In this document: positions 35,128 to 37,124 of the stretch, one piece after another
How positions within the stretch are numbered: the stretch's first letter is position 1
Layout of the letters: every line of letters starts with the position of its first letter
NCBI GenBank assembly: GCA_016928315.1
Contig: JAFGKZ010000085.1
Span: 1-37,124 of the forward strand
DNA: 37,124 nt
Source: Calditrichaceae bacterium
Lineage (GTDB): Bacteria > Calditrichota > Calditrichia > Calditrichales > Calditrichaceae
Direction of reading: 5' to 3'
Position numbers and translations under genes: made by a program
The notes under the pieces: generated by a model
The model's input: only the letters and a program-made list of their open reading frames with translations
Database searches by the model: none
What the model was told of the DNA's origin: nothing

Positions 35128-36924
35128 ATGCAAATTACATCCCTGAATATTTCAGGATTTAAATATTTTGATTTAAACACACAAATCAATTTTAAAGAAA
35201 ATCGCGGCCACCTGCTTACGGGTACAGACAGCGATCAAAAATATTATTTATTTGAAACGATTCTTGGGATATTATTTGGTCTTGCCAGCGAAGAAAAAAT
35301 AAATTTTCGTGATCTGGATGGAACCACGCATACCTTTACAGGTATGTTGACAATCGATCTTTCTGACCGCACTATGCTTATTGAACGTGATTTCGAAACA
35401 GATTTTGTGGCCTGTCTGCTATCATCCAAAAAAGAAGTCAAACCATTTTACCAGGGAAAAGATATTATTATCGAAGGGAATCCCAGACCCTATATTAAAA
35501 TGCTTAGCGATTTTTTTTCCATCACAGATAAAGATACTATTCTTGAAATTTGCTATGATGCGGATGCCAATGATCCTCAAAATCTAATCGGTTTACTTTC
35601 TACATTTTATAAGCTTGTTTCACCACAGTTTAAAATATCCGAATCCGAAAGACTAATAGATGAGGAAAAATTTAATAATTCCCTGCTTGCTCCTTTGGAA
35701 ACAATAAAGACCATTGAAGAACAGATTGCGTTTCTTAAGAGAAAAAAAACTTTTTTATCAGATTTATTACTTATCGATTCGAGAGTGGATGAGATCAATC
35801 ATGATCTGGAAGAGCTTCAGAAATTGATCAATCTTGTTCAAAATAAAGGCAAACATAATGAAGCAGTTCTTTCAGATTTAAAAAGACGTTTTCCGGATAT
35901 ATATAAAGAAAATTCCCTTCAATTACGAGCTGATATTTTATTATGGAAATCGCTTAGAGAAAAAAAGATTGAGAAAGAAATTGAGCTGGAAAATACCACT
36001 TCACGAATAAAACAGGTTAACCGTCTGATAGAAACAGATTATGCCACCTATAAAAAAGTGCCGGAAACATTTGAAAGCGATTTTGACCGGTTTGGTCAGC
36101 TTAAAACAGAACTTAGAGAAAAAAGAAAGGTTATTGATGAATTCAAAAATAAACTCAGAATGGCTGAAAAAAAACTAAAGAGAAAACGACAGAAACGCTG
36201 GCTGCTGCTTCTTACAGCTCCTGCTCTAACTCTTTTTATTTCTCTTTTTATCTTTGGACCTTTTTGGATTTTAATAATTCCTGAAACTATTATTGTAATC
36301 TTAGCTGTTCTCCTTTATTTCGGCCATATCAATGAAACCATCCGGGCAGAAATTTTTCATATAAATGAGGAAAAACGTCTGGTTGAAATCCGAATGCAGG
36401 AAATTGAGAGCGAAATCAAACACATCTTTTTTAACAATCCTCTTTTTAAAGATGAAGAATATTTGATTATTCATTTGGATCGGTTTAAAAAATTTTCAAA
36501 ATATCAAACAGAACTTTACGGATTAAAACAAAAGCAAGCTGCTTTATATGAAGAACTGCAAACAGAACAATTAACCAAACAGATTTTAAAATTTGAAGAT
36601 AAATATTCAGATAAAGTGAACATTGACCGATATGATATCGAAGGTTACCTGGATCGATTTGTGGAAGCACAGCGTGAACTAAATAATCATCAGGATGATG
36701 ATGAGAATTATCCCGGTATCGAAACGATTTCATCGATAAAGCGGAAATATCTGGTCACATTAAATAATCTAAAAACTTACAGAGAAAAAGCAGCCGAGTT
36801 TATTAAAATCAAGATTGAAAATACTGAATCAGAGCTTGGCAATATTGCTCGTCAGTTAAGCGATTTGGATTCTTCCGGTGAAGAACAACAATTTGATCCG
36901 GCAAAAATTAGCGATATAATATAG
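35128..36924 (+). CDS. Coiled-coil membrane protein resembling YhaN/SMC-type ATPases, P-loop lost
   Basis: A 598-aa protein. The N-terminus MQITSLNISGFKYFDLNTQI is the usual first strand of SMC/RecF/YhaN-type ATPase heads, and the region to about 180 follows that layout. Where a Walker A loop (GxxxxGKS/T) is expected, it reads LLTGTDSDQKYYLFETILG (30-48), with no lysine-serine pair. Long coiled coils (about 180-355 and 405-590) flank two membrane helices (about 358-379 and 382-402), an arrangement like YhaN-type proteins. The frame ends in the second coiled coil (AKISDII), so the C-terminal head half with ABC signature and Walker B is missing, and the next 200 bases hold no continuation. It is divergent from ctaB. 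Function unknown. Confidence 0.7.
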   Translation: MQITSLNISGFKYFDLNTQINFKENRGHLLTGTDSDQKYYLFETILGILFGLASEEKINFRDLDGTTHTFTGMLTIDLSDRTMLIERDFETDFVACLLSSKKEVKPFYQGKDIIIEGNPRPYIKMLSDFFSITDKDTILEICYDADANDPQNLIGLLSTFYKLVSPQFKISESERLIDEEKFNNSLLAPLETIKTIEEQIAFLKRKKTFLSDLLLIDSRVDEINHDLEELQKLINLVQNKGKHNEAVLSDLKRRFPDIYKENSLQLRADILLWKSLREKKIEKEIELENTTSRIKQVNRLIETDYATYKKVPETFESDFDRFGQLKTELREKRKVIDEFKNKLRMAEKKLKRKRQKRWLLLLTAPALTLFISLFIFGPFWILIIPETIIVILAVLLYFGHINETIRAEIFHINEEKRLVEIRMQEIESEIKHIFFNNPLFKDEEYLIIHLDRFKKFSKYQTELYGLKQKQAALYEELQTEQLTKQILKFEDKYSDKVNIDRYDIEGYLDRFVEAQRELNNHQDDDENYPGIETISSIKRKYLVTLNNLKTYREKAAEFIKIKIENTESELGNIARQLSDLDSSGEEQQFDPAKISDII

Positions 36925-37124
36925 AAATAATAATCGGAATTAAGTATCATTCCATATTTGAGATTATTGCCTCAGCCAAATGTAATTCCTTCTAAAAATC
37001 CAAATTGATTTTGAATTTATATGTTGTAAATTCTAATATCATCTTTCAATTGGGATTACAATTTACCATTACATATATTTTTTTAGGTTAGTATACGATC
37101 ACTCAGGAAATTCAAATTTAAAAT

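Noticed and set aside
36925-37124. A gene at the right edge
   Set aside because: Stops occur in every frame on both strands; nothing with coding character was seen in these 200 bases.

Overview
The window is AT-rich and comes from a Gram-negative bacterium, most likely of the FCB superphylum (Calditrichota/Ignavibacteriota/Bacteroidota-like). The clues are a secreted lamin-tail protein with an 'NPFNPSTTISF'-type C-terminal sorting domain, a TonB-dependent receptor with a carboxypeptidase-like N-terminal domain, a fused ccoNO gene, an alternative complex III, and intergenic repeats of kinds common in those genomes. The exact phylum is inferred from remembered family features, not from a search.

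Layout. 1-2408 (minus): start of an exported protein cut by the left edge, a TrkH potassium transporter, and a membrane HAMP protein without a kinase. 2409-7248: an outer-membrane gene remnant, an exported prolyl oligopeptidase (minus), a small exported protein of unknown function (plus) and a lamin-tail protein (minus), the last two separated by a bidirectional terminator. 7249-9585 (plus): TonB-dependent receptor. 9608-10147 (minus): a REP-associated tyrosine transposase gene broken by an in-frame stop. 10173-34890 (all minus): a respiratory supercluster of about 24 kb. 35128-36924 (plus): a coiled-coil membrane protein resembling YhaN/SMC-type ATPases but without a recognisable P-loop.

The supercluster, in transcription order, is ctaB (heme O synthase); actA, actB, actC, actD, actE, actF (alternative complex III, quinol to cytochrome c); a 97-residue one-helix protein; a SCO copper chaperone; ctaC, ctaD, ctaE, ctaF (A2-type caa3 oxidase with a cytochrome c fused to subunit II); a TauE/SafE-like membrane protein; a FixI/CcoI copper ATPase; a four-helix-bundle gene inside a repeat-bounded cassette; ccoS, ccoNO, ccoQ (58 aa), ccoP, ccoG, ccoH; and a polysaccharide deacetylase. 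Together these give a quinol-oxidising complex, a low-affinity oxidase, a high-affinity oxidase, and the copper and heme maturation factors for both. Oxygen-dependent switching between the oxidases is an inference; no clear FNR-type box was seen.

Many joints between modules of this cluster hold noncoding repeats: heptamer runs, an AACTGC-rich block, a TTCACTTCGTTCA block, and GC-rich hairpins. They recur in similar order, and one pair brackets the four-helix-bundle gene. These repeats, the cassette, the broken transposase with a nested palindrome, and the ATPase-like protein lacking its P-loop are the parts most worth a second look.
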